From the NCBI GenBank assembly GCA_936914845.1, contig CAKZGE010000003.1, forward strand, positions 1 through 64,000: a stretch of DNA of 64,000 bases, given 5' to 3'. Below the pieces are notes generated by a model, which worked only from the letters and a program-made list of their open reading frames with translations, did no database searches and was not told the DNA's origin. Position numbers and translations under genes: made by a program. This document shows, piece by piece, positions 49,833-57,899 of the stretch; position 1 is the stretch's first letter; each line of letters begins with the position of its first letter. Source of the stretch: an uncultured Chloracidobacterium sp. GTDB lineage: Bacteria > Acidobacteriota > Blastocatellia > Pyrinomonadales > Pyrinomonadaceae.

Positions 49833-50617
49833 TGCATCCGAACTTTAAAGACATTGTTAAAAACGATTCGGCCGAGGCAGAACTACTGGCTCAGCTAGAT
49901 ACGGACCGCTTGCCGCGTCACGTCGCAATAATAATGGACGGCAACGGAAGGTGGGCTCAACAACGCGGCAAACCGCGATTGTTCGGGCATAAAGCCGGTG
50001 CTGAATCCGTAAGGGCAATAATTGATACATTTGCTCGGCTTGGTGTCGAGGCCGTGACACTCTATGCTTTTTCCACCGAGAATTGGAAGCGGCCGCCGGA
50101 TGAGATCGCGGGTTTGATGTCGATGCTTAAACGCTATCTCCGCGGAGAGCTTAAAGATGTAGATCGCAACAACATACGTTTCAAAGCCATCGGCGACCTA
50201 AGCGGTCTGAGCACAGATATTCAACGCGAATTAGCAGACGGCATGAAGGTTACCGAAGGTAATACGCGAATGACGCTTTGTGTCGCGCTGAATTATGGCG
50301 GCCGAGAAGAGATAACGCAAGCCGCCCGCAAGGCTGCGGTCGCAGTTTTGGAAAGCGGACGGCCGCTGCAGCAAATGACAGAAGCAGACCTTGCCGGCCA
50401 ACTATATACCCATGGTTTGCCTGAGGTCGATCTGCTCATCCGCACGAGCGGCGAAATGCGTATCTCAAATTTCCTTTTGTGGCAGCTTGCTTACAGCGAA
50501 ATTTACGTGACACCGACCCTTTTTCCTGATTTTCGCCGACCTCAGATACTTGAAGCTTTGCTTGATTATCAAAACCGTGATCGACGCTATGGCGGATTAA
50601 AGACGGCCGGAGAATGA
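49832..50617 (+). CDS. uppS: Isoprenyl transferase (undecaprenyl diphosphate synthase)
   Basis: 261 residues. The catalytic block is HVAIIMDGNGRWAQQRG with D36, H-K-A-G-A for the diphosphate, YAFSTENWKRPPDE, and the C-terminal RTSGEMRISNFLLWQLAYSE. It makes the long-chain lipid carrier for peptidoglycan and polysaccharides. It precedes the monooxygenase-like gene (4-base overlap) and cdsA, the conserved uppS-cdsA module with one gene inserted. Confidence 0.95.
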   Translation: MHPNFKDIVKNDSAEAELLAQLDTDRLPRHVAIIMDGNGRWAQQRGKPRLFGHKAGAESVRAIIDTFARLGVEAVTLYAFSTENWKRPPDEIAGLMSMLKRYLRGELKDVDRNNIRFKAIGDLSGLSTDIQRELADGMKVTEGNTRMTLCVALNYGGREEITQAARKAAVAVLESGRPLQQMTEADLAGQLYTHGLPEVDLLIRTSGEMRISNFLLWQLAYSEIYVTPTLFPDFRRPQILEALLDYQNRDRRYGGLKTAGE

Positions 50618-50922
50618 TTATGCTGCGAATTTTATACAGGTGGCGCATCCATCCGGGCATGGAAAAAGATTTTGCGGAAGCTTGGGAAGCCGTGACGCGT
50701 CACTATCTCGAACATCACAATTCGAAAGGCTCGCGTCTCCACGTTGGCGACGACGGACTTTTCTATGCTTATGCCCAATGGCCCGACGCATCTGCACGGC
50801 AACGCGCGTTTGCCGCCGACGACGCTATGCTGGAACCGTACCGGGAAAAAATGCGCGCCGCTATTGCCGAAAGGTTTCCCGAGGTTGAGCTTGAGACCGT
50901 TACCGACCACATTGAACATTGA
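50614..50922 (+). CDS. Antibiotic biosynthesis monooxygenase (ABM) domain protein
   Basis: 102 residues, a ferredoxin-like ABM fold: LRILYRWRIHPGMEKDFAEAW, then GSRLHVGDDGLFYAYAQWPD and a C-terminal AERFPEVELETVTDHIE. Members include quinol monooxygenases (YgiN), heme-degrading enzymes and many of unknown function. No conserved heme ligand is evident. It overlaps uppS by 4 bases and is followed by cdsA after 3 bases, so it is co-transcribed with lipid-carrier and phospholipid genes, an unusual neighbour. Confidence 0.8.
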   Translation: MIMLRILYRWRIHPGMEKDFAEAWEAVTRHYLEHHNSKGSRLHVGDDGLFYAYAQWPDASARQRAFAADDAMLEPYREKMRAAIAERFPEVELETVTDHIEH

Positions 50923-50925
50923 GAT

Positions 50926-51774
50926 ATGAAAAGCCGTCTGATCACCGCCTTCGTCGCATTGCCGATCCTGATCGCAGCTGTGCTTTTGCCGAAATTCGTA
51001 AGCGCCGCTTGGGCAACATGGCCGTTTTTGGTCATTGCCGGATTGGCATTGGCCGCCGGATTGTTCGAATTCTATTCGCTTTCCAAAAAACTCGAGCTAA
51101 AGGCCGATGCCGCTGTCGGGTATATCGGTGCCGCCGCATTATTTGTGGCATTCTTTTTTGACGCTCCGGCAAAGGCTCCGGACCTTTTACTGCTTACCTG
51201 CGCCTTATTTGTCATCTTAACGCTCGTTTCACAGACCTTCCGCTTTCAAAAGGACTTTTCAAAGATGCTCGGCGGAATTGGTGTCACACTTTTCGGCGTT
51301 TTCTACGTTGCTTTTTTGGGTGGATTTCTCGTTTCGCTGCGTTCGGGATTCGAAAGCCATCCTGAACTTTCCAGCGATCTGCTCGCCTACTTCTTTTTGG
51401 TCATCATGGGTTCGGATGCCGGGGCGTATTTTGCCGGCCGCGCTTTCGGCAAACACAAACTCGCGCCGGCCATCTCGCCCGGAAAAACAGTCGAAGGCCT
51501 CGTGGGCGGCATCTTAGCGGCGATCGGTTTTGCCGCGCTTGCCAGCTGGTGGTTCTTACCCGAACTCGCGTTTCCTTGGTCGATGGGGCTTGCGGCCGTA
51601 ATGGCAATTCTAGGGGTGCTCGGCGATCTCGCAGAAAGTGCGATGAAACGCGGTTCAAATACGAAAGACGCAGCCAGTCTTTTGCCCGGCCATGGCGGCC
51701 TGCTTGACCGTCTGGACAGTCTGCTTTTCAACGCCCCGATCTTATATTACTTTGCTCGTTTTTATTTCGGTTAG
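50926..51774 (+). CDS. cdsA: Phosphatidate cytidylyltransferase
   Basis: 282 residues with about eight transmembrane segments. The C-terminal signature is GDLAESAMKRGSNTKDAASLLPGHGGLLDRLDS, and SDAGAYFAGRAFGKHKLAPAISPGKTVEG forms the active site. It makes CDP-diacylglycerol from phosphatidate and CTP at the inner membrane for phospholipid synthesis. It is the last gene of a plus-strand run (pyrE to cdsA) and is followed by a strong terminator. Confidence 0.95.
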   Translation: MKSRLITAFVALPILIAAVLLPKFVSAAWATWPFLVIAGLALAAGLFEFYSLSKKLELKADAAVGYIGAAALFVAFFFDAPAKAPDLLLLTCALFVILTLVSQTFRFQKDFSKMLGGIGVTLFGVFYVAFLGGFLVSLRSGFESHPELSSDLLAYFFLVIMGSDAGAYFAGRAFGKHKLAPAISPGKTVEGLVGGILAAIGFAALASWWFLPELAFPWSMGLAAVMAILGVLGDLAESAMKRGSNTKDAASLLPGHGGLLDRLDSLLFNAPILYYFARFYFG

Positions 51775-51782
51775 GTTAGAGT

Positions 51783-51826
51783 TTTCGCGACCGACAAGCC
51801 CGGACGCCGATCGCGAAAGCTTTTTT
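51783..51826 (+). terminator. Rho-independent terminator after cdsA
   Basis: TTTCGCGA (51783-51790) pairs perfectly with TCGCGAAA (51811-51818) around a 20-base loop, followed by GCTTTTTT. It also touches the stop of the convergent GH44 gene and may act on both strands. Confidence 0.75.
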
Positions 51827-51827
51827 A

Positions 51828-54164
51828 TCAACGCGAAATGCGAACTGTATTTGAGGGATCGGAAAGAGCTCCCGCACGATAGGCCCGAACGCGATAGTCA
51901 TAGCTGCCCGATTTCAAGATCGCCCGATAGGCATTGGCATTGGCAGCCATCCGCACAAGCTCGACAAAGTTTGTCGTTCCGGCCTTTGCCCGCTCAATTA
52001 CAAACCCTTCTTCATCACCCGAATTGTCGTGCCATACAAGGCTGGCCGCATTGGCCGTTCGACCGCCGGCGAGAGATGTAGGTGCTGCTATCGTATTTTG
52101 CGGCACGATAACGAGGGTTATACTCTGCGGCGGCAGTTGGACCGTGATGGTCCCGCCCGAAATGGCAGTGTCAGCCAAACGCGCGATCTGGTTCGCCGCG
52201 GTCAACTGCCACACTTGAGCTGCGCCGCCACCCGAAAAGTTAGTCGTGTTGATCGTTGCTGTATTCTGTGTTCCGATCTTATTGACCGCCATGATCGTCA
52301 AGGCTCCGTCGCTTGTTCTTATCGAAGCAAAAGCTGAGACTTCGTCCGGCTGCGGAACCACCGTGCGAACGCTCGTTTCACCAAACCCTTTCCCATTTCC
52401 ATCGTAATTGCGATACATCTTCATCGCCTTGAAGGTCGGTGAAGCGGTTGGCGGCGTTACCCAACGCGTCGCCATATCGATGCCTTCCCGGCCCAAAATA
52501 CCGAAAATGTCGGCTTGGGAAGTCGCTCCGTTGATGTGTTCGTCGGCTCCCCAGCTGTATTCCGTCAGCCCGATCGGAGTGTTCGGATAGTTTTGGGCGG
52601 CCCATTGCCGCATTCGCGGAACGAGTTTTACAGTATTGTTGATCCAACTTTCGTCAACATAGTTCGGATCCCACAATGACCTAGTAGAACGGTTCCGGCG
52701 TAGCTGCATGTCGGGCAGAACATTTTCGCTATATTCGCCGCCTTGCGGATAGTAATGGAGTGTGAAGATGTCCAAGAGTCGCCGGCCATTCTGTGATTCG
52801 TAGTTCCGAAATTGCTGCAGCAGCCACGGAACGTAGTCCATATTGCCGTTCGCGGCCCTGTCCGGACGCTCCCAATTATGCGTCGGCGCCCATTGCAGGT
52901 CATATCCCGAATAAAGGTATCCGTCCCAACCCCATTCCTCGGGTCCAAGCACCTTTGCGTTTGGGTCCTGGTTCTTTACCATTATCGCGTTATCTCGCAT
53001 CTTTGCCCAAACCTCGCCCATCCGGGCTCCGGTTGGCTGCACATCGCGGTGCGTGGCGTGCCAGATCGAATATTCATTATCCAAAATGTAGTATTTCACA
53101 CCGCCCGCGGAAGAATTTCCCCATCGGCCGATCATATGCGATACCCAACCTTGCTGCATTGAAATGCTGTTCGGCGTATTCGCATCATTTGGGTCGTTTC
53201 CGGTCACAAACTGTCCATTAGTACGGATACCATTCCCTGCGTCCGGAAACCACTGCCAATCCGCATCGGTTTGCGGACCGTATTTTGAAATGGAGAAACT
53301 TGCCAGTTTTGAACGGTTGGGGCCTAGCTTTGCCACCCAATCGATCATCGGTATCGTTATCATCGGCTCCGAATTTCCATTTTTACTGGCCTGAATAAAA
53401 GAATCTCCCAATTCGCCCGGCGTTGCCGAAGCCTCGCCGATACTTTGATAGTACCAATCGAAGCCTTTGTTATCGGCATTCAACTGCCAATTGTAGCGGG
53501 TGGTCGTATTGCCGCCATGTCTATTGAGCGGAGCTTTCAGTTCATTTAACTGGGCCGTCGTGGCAAAAGCCGTTCCATATATCTGAGGGTTTATCGCCCT
53601 GCGGTCCGCGGCCGCATTCACGGAGATAGTGACGGTGCCTGTTGGCGGCGGCGTGGTGCCGGCGATCAGTTTTATATCATCAACATAAAAGACGGGTTTC
53701 GCGGAGCCGACCGCGTCCTGGATCCAAAGCCCGTCCATCGATGTCCCGTTTGTAAAACCCAGATCCGCCAAGGGGACAGTTATATGGCGCCACGTGTTAG
53801 CGGCCAAAGGCTGGAGAGCGACCGGCGTCAGCGGATTTGCATTGTTCGTTCCTTGTACGACGAGCTGCTGGCCTCCGGCGGTGCCGCCATGGATCCAAAA
53901 TGAAACAGAGGTGTATGGAGTTGTCGAAAACGCCGGACGATGCAGATAAAAAGCTTCCCATTGACCTGTCATCGTCACAGCTACCGCGGCCGCTCCGCTG
54001 TGTGTCGTTCCGGCCGAATTTAGATTGGTCTGCGCCCAGCTCCAATTTTCCCACCCATTCTGGAGCGAATCCGTATAGACGTTCTGATCTTGCGCAAAAA
54101 CGGTCAATGCGGCAGTAAAAAGGACAAAAAAAGTCAAAAAGCAGTTCCTCAAATTTTTGAACAT
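51828..54164 (-). CDS. Secreted GH44-family glycoside hydrolase with N-terminal carbohydrate-binding-like and C-terminal Fn3-like domains
   Basis: About 778 residues from the chosen ATG. A signal peptide (NCFLTFFVLFTAALTVFAQ) precedes a jelly-roll domain (about 25-170) resembling a carbohydrate-binding module, the GH44 catalytic region (about 180-690), and a fibronectin-III-like C-terminal domain. GH44 signatures are INPQIYGTAFAT, LNRHGGNTTTRYNWQ, YILDNEYSIWHATHRDVQP (general acid/base Glu) and GLTEYSWGADEHINGA (nucleophile Glu). Family members cleave xyloglucan and cellulose internally. The longer frame (to 54353) would overlap the MFS gene, so I start at the signal peptide. No obvious ribosome binding site. 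Confidence 0.9.
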   Translation of the reverse strand: MFKNLRNCFLTFFVLFTAALTVFAQDQNVYTDSLQNGWENWSWAQTNLNSAGTTHSGAAAVAVTMTGQWEAFYLHRPAFSTTPYTSVSFWIHGGTAGGQQLVVQGTNNANPLTPVALQPLAANTWRHITVPLADLGFTNGTSMDGLWIQDAVGSAKPVFYVDDIKLIAGTTPPPTGTVTISVNAAADRRAINPQIYGTAFATTAQLNELKAPLNRHGGNTTTRYNWQLNADNKGFDWYYQSIGEASATPGELGDSFIQASKNGNSEPMITIPMIDWVAKLGPNRSKLASFSISKYGPQTDADWQWFPDAGNGIRTNGQFVTGNDPNDANTPNSISMQQGWVSHMIGRWGNSSAGGVKYYILDNEYSIWHATHRDVQPTGARMGEVWAKMRDNAIMVKNQDPNAKVLGPEEWGWDGYLYSGYDLQWAPTHNWERPDRAANGNMDYVPWLLQQFRNYESQNGRRLLDIFTLHYYPQGGEYSENVLPDMQLRRNRSTRSLWDPNYVDESWINNTVKLVPRMRQWAAQNYPNTPIGLTEYSWGADEHINGATSQADIFGILGREGIDMATRWVTPPTASPTFKAMKMYRNYDGNGKGFGETSVRTVVPQPDEVSAFASIRTSDGALTIMAVNKIGTQNTATINTTNFSGGGAAQVWQLTAANQIARLADTAISGGTITVQLPPQSITLVIVPQNTIAAPTSLAGGRTANAASLVWHDNSGDEEGFVIERAKAGTTNFVELVRMAANANAYRAILKSGSYDYRVRAYRAGALSDPSNTVRISR

Positions 54165-54324
54165 AGATAATAAAGGTGGCCGGCTGTTTGTGGCCCGATG
54201 CGAAAGGGGGGCATCGCGGGCCATTGAGTTTTTCAGTTCTAGTACCGATGTGAAAGTGAGCAGCAAAATTGCCTGACAATATTTAAATATAAGGAATCGG
54301 ACGCGGCTTTCAAAAAGTGTATGT

Positions 54325-55509
54325 TTAATTTTTCGATAAAGGGGCTTCGGCACGATGTTGTCTGCCGGTAAAAAGGGTCAGCACAATAAGCAGTGCCAGC
54401 GAAATAGGCAGAAACCACATCGCCGAACGCAGGTCTCGAAAATATTCTGACAAGAACCCGATGCACCAGGTCGCAGTTGCGGCCCCCAAGGTACCGCACA
54501 CAAAGTACGGTGTGACATTTTTCAACGCCTCCGGGCCGAGACGCCTTGCAAAACGCCCAAGATGAGTCGGAAAAATGACCGATGTGCCTAATCCGGCTAT
54601 TGCCGCGCCCACACTCAGCAATAGTGAACTGCTCGATAAAACAACCATGATCGAACCGGCTAGGGCCACAGCAATACTGATCAGAATTACCGTTCGCTCC
54701 TGTACATACCGCAGAACGAGGCTGCCTGATCCGCGGCCAAGCACAAAGAATAGAAAGAAAAGAAAGCTCGGCGAAAAAATGTTGTTTGCGGAAATAGAAT
54801 TTCGCTCCGCAAACGCAGGCAGCCAGCCGCCCATACCGCCTTCAAACCCGACATGTAAAAAGTTGATCGCCGCAAAAAGCCAAGCCAACGGATGTCGCCA
54901 AACGCTCCCTTTTTCGCTGCTGCCGCCGGCTTCTTCGTTTGGTCCGGCGATCGAAGGGTCTTGGGCACCGATGAGCGCAGCGGCGCACCCGACAAGCGGG
55001 ATCGCCAGCGAAAGCGAGAAAGGCAGGATCCAGCCATCAAAACTAAGCAGATCTACCATCGGTTTTGAAAATATTGCACCGACACCCCAACCAAAATTCA
55101 AAAAGCTAAGTGCCGCCGCCGAACGCATGGGGTTCAAAGCAATAATGATCGTATTGATCGACGGCAGTGTAAGTCCGATACCTATTCCGTTGAGTAAAAA
55201 ACCGGCGATGCACAATTCAAAAGAGACCGCATTCATCAGCAGGATCCCGGCCGCCATCATTACTGAACCGATCATTGCGGCCAATATATATTTGCTTCTG
55301 CGGCCGAAAGGACGCGTCAGCAAAGTTCCGGTCAGCGAACCGGCGAATTGCGCCTGGAAAAAATATGTTACATCAAGATCAGAGAGTGAAAGCCGCGCCG
55401 CCATGATCGGCAAAAGCGGGCCGATAAGTACAGACGCCACTCCGGAAACGGCGAAAAGTATATGCAGCACCATGCGCACACGCGCGTTGTTGCGGATCTC
55501 AAACGGCAT
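54325..55509 (-). CDS. MFS transporter
   Basis: About 394 residues with 12 predicted transmembrane segments (MVLHILFAVSGVASVLIGPLLP is the first). A charged central loop lies at about 185-205 (GPNEEAGGSSEKG). The loop 2-3 motif A is weak (TRPFGRRSKY). The fold resembles sugar or fucose permeases (FucP-like). The substrate is unknown. The start overlaps the Lol-like permease gene by 11 bases, implying a shared transcript. It follows a GH44 gene that is separated by 160 bases on the same strand. Confidence 0.78.
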   Translation of the reverse strand: MPFEIRNNARVRMVLHILFAVSGVASVLIGPLLPIMAARLSLSDLDVTYFFQAQFAGSLTGTLLTRPFGRRSKYILAAMIGSVMMAAGILLMNAVSFELCIAGFLLNGIGIGLTLPSINTIIIALNPMRSAAALSFLNFGWGVGAIFSKPMVDLLSFDGWILPFSLSLAIPLVGCAAALIGAQDPSIAGPNEEAGGSSEKGSVWRHPLAWLFAAINFLHVGFEGGMGGWLPAFAERNSISANNIFSPSFLFFLFFVLGRGSGSLVLRYVQERTVILISIAVALAGSIMVVLSSSSLLLSVGAAIAGLGTSVIFPTHLGRFARRLGPEALKNVTPYFVCGTLGAATATWCIGFLSEYFRDLRSAMWFLPISLALLIVLTLFTGRQHRAEAPLSKN

Positions 55510-56641
55510 CGCGAAACACCTCCAGCGGCTTGCGTCTTGTGGCGGATATCGCCGGGTACATTGCCGCTGCAACGCTTAGCAGCACCGCTGCTCCGCCAAT
55601 GCTCACCGCGTCAAGAACTGAGGTCCGAAAGATAAGCCTGTCGATCATATAGACATCTGCCGGCAGTTCGATCGACCCTAGAATATTCGCGAAAAAGCAG
55701 ATGCCGAATCCCGCCGCCAATCCGATGCCAGCTCCGATGATCCCCAAACCGAGTCCTTTTACGAGGAACACTAAGACTATCGTTCGAGCTTTTGCACCGC
55801 AGCTCCGCAAAACAGCTATATCATGGCGGCGTTCATTGACGAGCATCGCCAAGGTGGTGGTGATATTCAATGCGGCGATCACAACGATCAGCAAAACGAA
55901 CATCGCCGCAAGCTTTTTTTCAACCCTCATTGCCGCGAAAAGCGGACGATTCGCCTCCTGCCAGTCGATCACCCTCAGCCCCGTGGGAACATCTTTTCTC
56001 AAGATCGCCGCTGTTTCGTTAGAACGGAACGGGTCGATAACATTTATTTTCAGGAATGATGGGGAAAAGTGCGGTTCGGCATAGAGATCCGCCATTCCCT
56101 GTGGCGATATCAGCACCTCAACACTGTCACGCTCGAACAATCCCGAAGCAAAGATCCGACGTACGTTGAATTTCATCGTTTTGGGTGTCGAACCCTCACG
56201 AAATCCGACGAGCTCAATTTCTGAACCTTCCGCAGCGCCGCTTTTCCGCGCCAATTCAGCTCCGACCTCGACCATGCCGCGTTCGGTGATCGAAGATGAT
56301 GTGGCAATATCAGCATAGAATGTACCTTCCGGGCCGACGATCGCCCCGCTTGATCGAGCTGCCGGCTCGACCGCGGCTACATTTTCTTGCTGACGTATCT
56401 TTTCGATGACGCTATCAACATCGTCCGTCCTTTCATTTTGCAGATCAAGGACCACTATGTGCGGGGCGGATGCCAAAAGGCGCACTTGCAATTCTTCGCG
56501 AAAACCGCGCGCGGCCGCTTCGACCACGATCAATCCGGCAACACCGACCGCTATGCCGACGATAGCCGCAAACCCGGTAAATCTTATTAGGCCGCCGCTG
56601 CTGCGTATCGAGCGTCTCGCCAATTTTATTTCGAAAAGCAC
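55499..56641 (-). CDS. ABC-transporter permease, LolC/LolE (FtsX-like) family
   Basis: About 380 residues. One N-terminal transmembrane helix (about 17-40; GFAAIVGIAVGVAGLIVVEAA) is followed by a periplasmic MacB-like domain (about 45-250), then three helices in an FtsX domain (NITTTLAMLVNERRHDIAVLRSCGAKA is the coupling-helix signature). This is the architecture of lipoprotein-releasing LolC/E. No adjacent ATPase (LolD) is visible, so it must be elsewhere. The longest frame starts with ATG at 56725; the family start (LFEIKLARRSIRS) agrees better with the GTG at 56641. It overlaps the downstream MFS gene by 11 bases. Confidence 0.8.
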   Translation of the reverse strand: MLFEIKLARRSIRSSGGLIRFTGFAAIVGIAVGVAGLIVVEAAARGFREELQVRLLASAPHIVVLDLQNERTDDVDSVIEKIRQQENVAAVEPAARSSGAIVGPEGTFYADIATSSSITERGMVEVGAELARKSGAAEGSEIELVGFREGSTPKTMKFNVRRIFASGLFERDSVEVLISPQGMADLYAEPHFSPSFLKINVIDPFRSNETAAILRKDVPTGLRVIDWQEANRPLFAAMRVEKKLAAMFVLLIVVIAALNITTTLAMLVNERRHDIAVLRSCGAKARTIVLVFLVKGLGLGIIGAGIGLAAGFGICFFANILGSIELPADVYMIDRLIFRTSVLDAVSIGGAAVLLSVAAAMYPAISATRRKPLEVFRDAV

Positions 56642-56733
56642 GCAACAATTGTAGATGTTAATCGGCGAATTGTTAACCGCTATAAAATTAGCTAAATAAC
56701 CGTAATTTAGATAGAATTCAGACATAACGAATT

Positions 56734-56758
56734 GTTTGGCCGGAGACGGCCGCCAAAC
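56734..56758. promoter_or_regulatory. Hairpin immediately upstream of ribBA
   Basis: GTTTGG (56734-56739) and CCAAAC (56753-56758) form a stem extendable with internal GCCG/CGGC, ending 11 bases before the ribBA ATG. No FMN riboswitch is seen. It may sequester the initiation region. Confidence 0.35.
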
Positions 56759-56769
56759 GCATATAAAAA

Positions 56770-57897
56770 ATGTCTTTATCTACGATCGAAGAGGCTGTTG
56801 AAGATATCCGCAGCGGCCGGATGATAATAATTGTTGATGACGAAGACCGCGAAAATGAAGGCGATCTTGTCTGTGCAGCGGAAAGGGTAACGCCGGAAAT
56901 AATAAGCTTTATGGCAACCCGCGGCCGCGGGTTGATCTGTCTGCCGATGACGGAAGAGCGTTGCGACGAACTGCAGTTATCACCCCAGACCGCACATAAC
57001 ACGTCTAGTATGGGTACGGCCTTTACCATCTCGATCGAAGCAAAAGAGGGCGTGACCACCGGCATTTCAGCCGCAGACCGTACTAAGACCATCTTGACGG
57101 CCGTTGATCCGCGATCAAAACCGACCGATCTCGCTCGGCCCGGACACGTATTTCCGCTGCGGGCGAAACGGGGCGGTGTGCTGGTTCGCGTAGGACAAAC
57201 CGAAGCCAGCGTGGATATCGCACGCATAGCCGGGCTGACGCCTGCCGCTGTTATCTGCGAAATAATGAACGATGACGGCACGATGGCTCGTATGCCCGAG
57301 CTCGATGCTTTCGCCAAGGAACACGATCTGAAAATAATTTCTGTGGCGGATCTTGTTCGGTACCGTATCGAAAAGGAGCTTTTGGTACAACGAATAGCGG
57401 AGGCCGACCTGCCGACCATATACGGTACGTTTCATACCATTTTGTACGAAAACGCGATAAATGGTGAGACACATGTCGTCTTTGCAATGGGCGATGTTGC
57501 CGGTCGGAGCGAGCCGGTGTTAGTTCGCGTACAGACAGAAAACGTTACGTTCGCTATGTTTGGCGTCGATATCGGCGAAGCTGCCGCCGCGATGCACTCT
57601 TCGCTGAAGATGATCGCAGATGCCGGCCGCGGTGTGGTCCTGTATTTGCGTCAGAAAGACAACAACCTTGATCTTGTGGATCAAATACGTACATACGCCC
57701 TGATGCAGGAAGAGGGCCTGTCCTTAGAAGTGGCCAAGCAAAGAACAGGCTATGGCAAACAGCACGACTACGGGATCGGGGCTCAAATACTTAAAGACCT
57801 TGGTTTAAAACAGATCAAATTGATCAGCAATCATCCTCCGAAAGTAAGCGCGGTCGAAGCATTCGGACTTAACATTGTAGAAACGGTCAATTTCTGA
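56770..57897 (+). CDS. ribBA: RibBA: 3,4-dihydroxy-2-butanone-4-phosphate synthase with degenerate GTP cyclohydrolase II domain
   Basis: 375 residues. The N-terminal synthase domain (1-200) keeps DDEDRENEGDL (23-33) and GVTTGISAADR, but the usual GHTEA motif reads GQTEA (Q143). The C-terminal half (205-375) aligns with GTP cyclohydrolase II throughout. By my alignment to E. coli RibA, however, the zinc cysteines C54, C65 and C67 are absent (the region reads VRVQTENVTFAMF-GVDIGEAAA, 252-273). The catalytic R128 is His or missing near 330-334, and EGRxxGL is replaced by KDNNLDL. Y105 is kept (Y309). The second activity is probably lost, so another GTP cyclohydrolase is needed for riboflavin. 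It is separated by 2 bases from the tamB-like gene. Confidence 0.88.
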   Translation: MSLSTIEEAVEDIRSGRMIIIVDDEDRENEGDLVCAAERVTPEIISFMATRGRGLICLPMTEERCDELQLSPQTAHNTSSMGTAFTISIEAKEGVTTGISAADRTKTILTAVDPRSKPTDLARPGHVFPLRAKRGGVLVRVGQTEASVDIARIAGLTPAAVICEIMNDDGTMARMPELDAFAKEHDLKIISVADLVRYRIEKELLVQRIAEADLPTIYGTFHTILYENAINGETHVVFAMGDVAGRSEPVLVRVQTENVTFAMFGVDIGEAAAAMHSSLKMIADAGRGVVLYLRQKDNNLDLVDQIRTYALMQEEGLSLEVAKQRTGYGKQHDYGIGAQILKDLGLKQIKLISNHPPKVSAVEAFGLNIVETVNF

Positions 57898-57899
57898 TT

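Noticed and set aside
54575..55579. A 334-residue open frame antisense to the MFS transporter
   Set aside because: It is a shadow of the transporter codons (Ser/Pro/Ala-rich, no domain, no ribosome binding site), as are similar long antisense frames at 5807-6514 and 60071-60823.
56642..56769. FMN riboswitch upstream of ribBA
   Set aside because: None of the conserved FMN-element motifs (such as AGGGTTCCCGA-type segments) is present; the region is too short and only one hairpin is visible.
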